Shown: positions 62,846 to 64,000 of the stretch, piece by piece
Position numbering within the stretch: the stretch's first letter is position 1
Layout: each line of letters begins with the position of its first letter
Source: Muribaculaceae bacterium
GTDB lineage: Bacteria > Bacteroidota > Bacteroidia > Bacteroidales > Muribaculaceae
Reading direction: 5' to 3'
Assembly (NCBI GenBank): GCA_017621845.1
Contig: JAGASI010000005.1
Coordinates: 47,102-111,101 of the forward strand
Length of the DNA: 64,000 bases
Made by a program: the position numbers and the translations under genes
The notes under the pieces: model-generated
Databases searched by the model: none
What the model saw: the letters and a program-made list of their open reading frames with translations, nothing else
Told to the model about the DNA's origin: nothing

Positions 62846-64000
62846 GCTGTCCGATAAAACTTTTTGAAGTGATTAAAGATTAGGGCTGATTCCATTTGCA
62901 GGAGTCAGCCCAATTTGGTTATTTTGGTTTCGCCAAAAATCACAATAACCATGGGTAAAAGTAGTCATTTTAGCGGACAGCCGCTCTATAGTCAGGTAAT
63001 AAAATTGCTTGACAAACGAAAAATTCTTCAATTCAGTGCCGAAAGAGGCGGGGAACGGTATATCAAGCGGTTCAACTGCTGGGTTCATCTTGTGGTCATG
63101 CTCTACGCCGTTATTATGCGTTTCGACTCGTTGCGCGAGATTACTACCTCACTGTTGGCTGAGGCACGTAAAATGGCTCATTTGGGGATTAACATCAAAA
63201 TCGGCCGGAGCACTCTTGCCGATGCCAACAAGCGTCGCCCTGAAAGCGTGTTTGAGGCGATATACCGTGACTTATATGCCACTTACCGCCACGTTCTTTT
63301 ATCGGACAGCCGAAGCCGCACGACACCAAAATGGATGAAACGGCTCCAAATCATTGATTCGACCACGATCACACTCTTCTCAAATGTGCTGTTCAAGGGT
63401 GTTGGGCGTCATCCAAAGACAGGAAAGAAGAAGGGAGGTATAAAGGTCCACACCGTCATTCATGCCAATGAGGGTGTGCCATCGGATATAAAGTTCACGT
63501 CAGCAGCGACAAACGACTCGTTCATGCTCAAGCCGGGTTCGCTTGGCAAAGGGGATATAATGGCTATGGACCGTGCCTATATTGACTACGCCAAATTTGA
63601 GGAACTGACGCAGCGCGGTGTGAGCTATGTTACCAAGATGAAAAAGCGTCTACGCTACATACTGTGGGAGGACTTCATGTGGCAGAACCCTGACGGGTTG
63701 ATGGAAATACGCATACAGCATGTTTCATTTGTTAAGGAGAACAATGACGGCTCACATATAACCCACCATGCAAGGATAATAACGTATGTCGATGAAAAGA
63801 AGCACAAGCTCATCTCTCTGCTAACCAACGACATGGAATCCTCTCCCGATGAAATTATCGCCATCTATCGCAAGCGTTGGGAGATAGAGTTGCTTTTCAA
63901 ACAGATAAAGCAGAACTTCCCGCTCAAATATTTCTACGGAGAGAGCGCCAACGCAATCAAAATCCAGATTTGGGTGACATTGATTGCCAATCTGCTGCTG
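62846..64000 (+). mobile_element. IS4-family insertion sequence, left part
   Basis: The element starts near GCTGTCCGATAAAAC (62846-62860), which recurs exactly at 2863-2877 at the left edge of the palindromic element. Between this end and the transposase are two hairpins: 62882-62910 (GGGCTGATTCC with GGAGTCAGCCC) and 62917-62950 (GGTTATT..AATAACC with an inner TTTTGG/CCAAAA). The right end lies beyond the window. Confidence 0.75.
62951..64000 (+). CDS. IS4-family transposase, DUF4372 N-terminal domain (partial at 3' end)
   Basis: An open frame of 350 codons runs to the end of the window; the C-terminus is missing. The N-terminus MGKSSHFSGQPLYSQVIKLL is the DUF4372 domain found in Bacteroidota IS4 transposases. 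The catalytic DDE residues are visible as IIDSTTI (first Asp), MAMDRAYIDY (second Asp) and the IS4 signature YRKRWEIELLFKQIK, matching Y-x2-R-x3-E-x6-K exactly. No frameshift or internal stop is seen, so the copy may be active. The ATG sits directly after a hairpin, which could restrict translation from read-through transcripts. Confidence 0.93.
   Translation, partial: MGKSSHFSGQPLYSQVIKLLDKRKILQFSAERGGERYIKRFNCWVHLVVMLYAVIMRFDSLREITTSLLAEARKMAHLGINIKIGRSTLADANKRRPESVFEAIYRDLYATYRHVLLSDSRSRTTPKWMKRLQIIDSTTITLFSNVLFKGVGRHPKTGKKKGGIKVHTVIHANEGVPSDIKFTSAATNDSFMLKPGSLGKGDIMAMDRAYIDYAKFEELTQRGVSYVTKMKKRLRYILWEDFMWQNPDGLMEIRIQHVSFVKENNDGSHITHHARIITYVDEKKHKLISLLTNDMESSPDEIIAIYRKRWEIELLFKQIKQNFPLKYFYGESANAIKIQIWVTLIANLLL

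Overview
This is a bacterial chromosome segment from the phylum Bacteroidota, order Bacteroidales, and most likely a Muribaculaceae-like gut organism (inference). The supporting evidence is as follows. Promoters have the phylum's TTTG-N20-TANNTTTG form and there are almost no Shine-Dalgarno sites. The window carries Bacteroidota-typical families: an alternative GlmU, DUF4494, DUF2851, a DAHP synthase-chorismate mutase fusion, MINPP-type phosphatase, M13 peptidase, and large secreted choice-of-anchor J and BspA-like proteins with a shared C-terminal tail. Many genes end in long, near-perfect hairpins. I see no rRNA, tRNA or CRISPR array.

Layout. 0-3 kb: end of aspS, a NIF3-family protein and a zinc-ribbon coiled-coil protein, followed by a ~500 bp nested palindromic element. 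3.4-9.7 kb: rfbC, the GlmU-like protein, a B3/B4-domain protein, an M13 peptidase, a MINPP-like phosphatase and a small TPR-like protein. 9.9-14.5 kb: a small membrane protein, rplM-rpsI, rpsB-tsf, a hairpin-rich spacer and a small secreted protein. 14.8-17.4 kb (minus strand): DUF4494, yggS and a FucP-type sugar transporter, followed by a ~200 bp palindromic MITE-like element. 17.9-22.7 kb: hpt, adk, acyl-CoA ligase, cell-wall amidase and a 49-residue membrane protein too short for routine gene calling. 22.7-28.8 kb: a secreted repeat protein, groES-groEL and an OmpA/TPR lipoprotein.

29.2-41.8 kb is a block of four consecutive large secreted proteins (choice-of-anchor J/cleaved-adhesin type and an Omp28-like protein), separated partly by strong hairpins. 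41.9-45.9 kb: DUF2851, an orphan periplasmic binding lipoprotein and an amino-acid permease. 45.9-50.2 kb (minus strand) is the aromatic amino-acid operon pheA-aminotransferase-aroF/CM-tyrA. It is preceded by what looks like a complete ribosome-mediated attenuator: a consensus promoter, an 18-residue leader peptide MTRFSSFGYFYYYFVNIY (4 Phe, 5 Tyr), an antiterminator segment starting directly after its stop codon, and a terminator hairpin with a U tract 13 nt before pheA. This is the best regulatory find in the window.

50.4-62.4 kb: a BspA-like leucine-rich-repeat surface protein, an LD-carboxypeptidase, a malic enzyme without the usual phosphotransacetylase domain, a ThiE-like protein, a flippase-like membrane protein, kdsB, a free-standing small-RNA candidate with its own promoter and terminator, a flavinylated NosR/NapH-like redox membrane protein and a membrane-anchored Ser/Thr kinase. 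The window ends inside an IS4-family insertion sequence. Fifteen bases at its left end are identical to the left end of the palindromic element at 2.86 kb.
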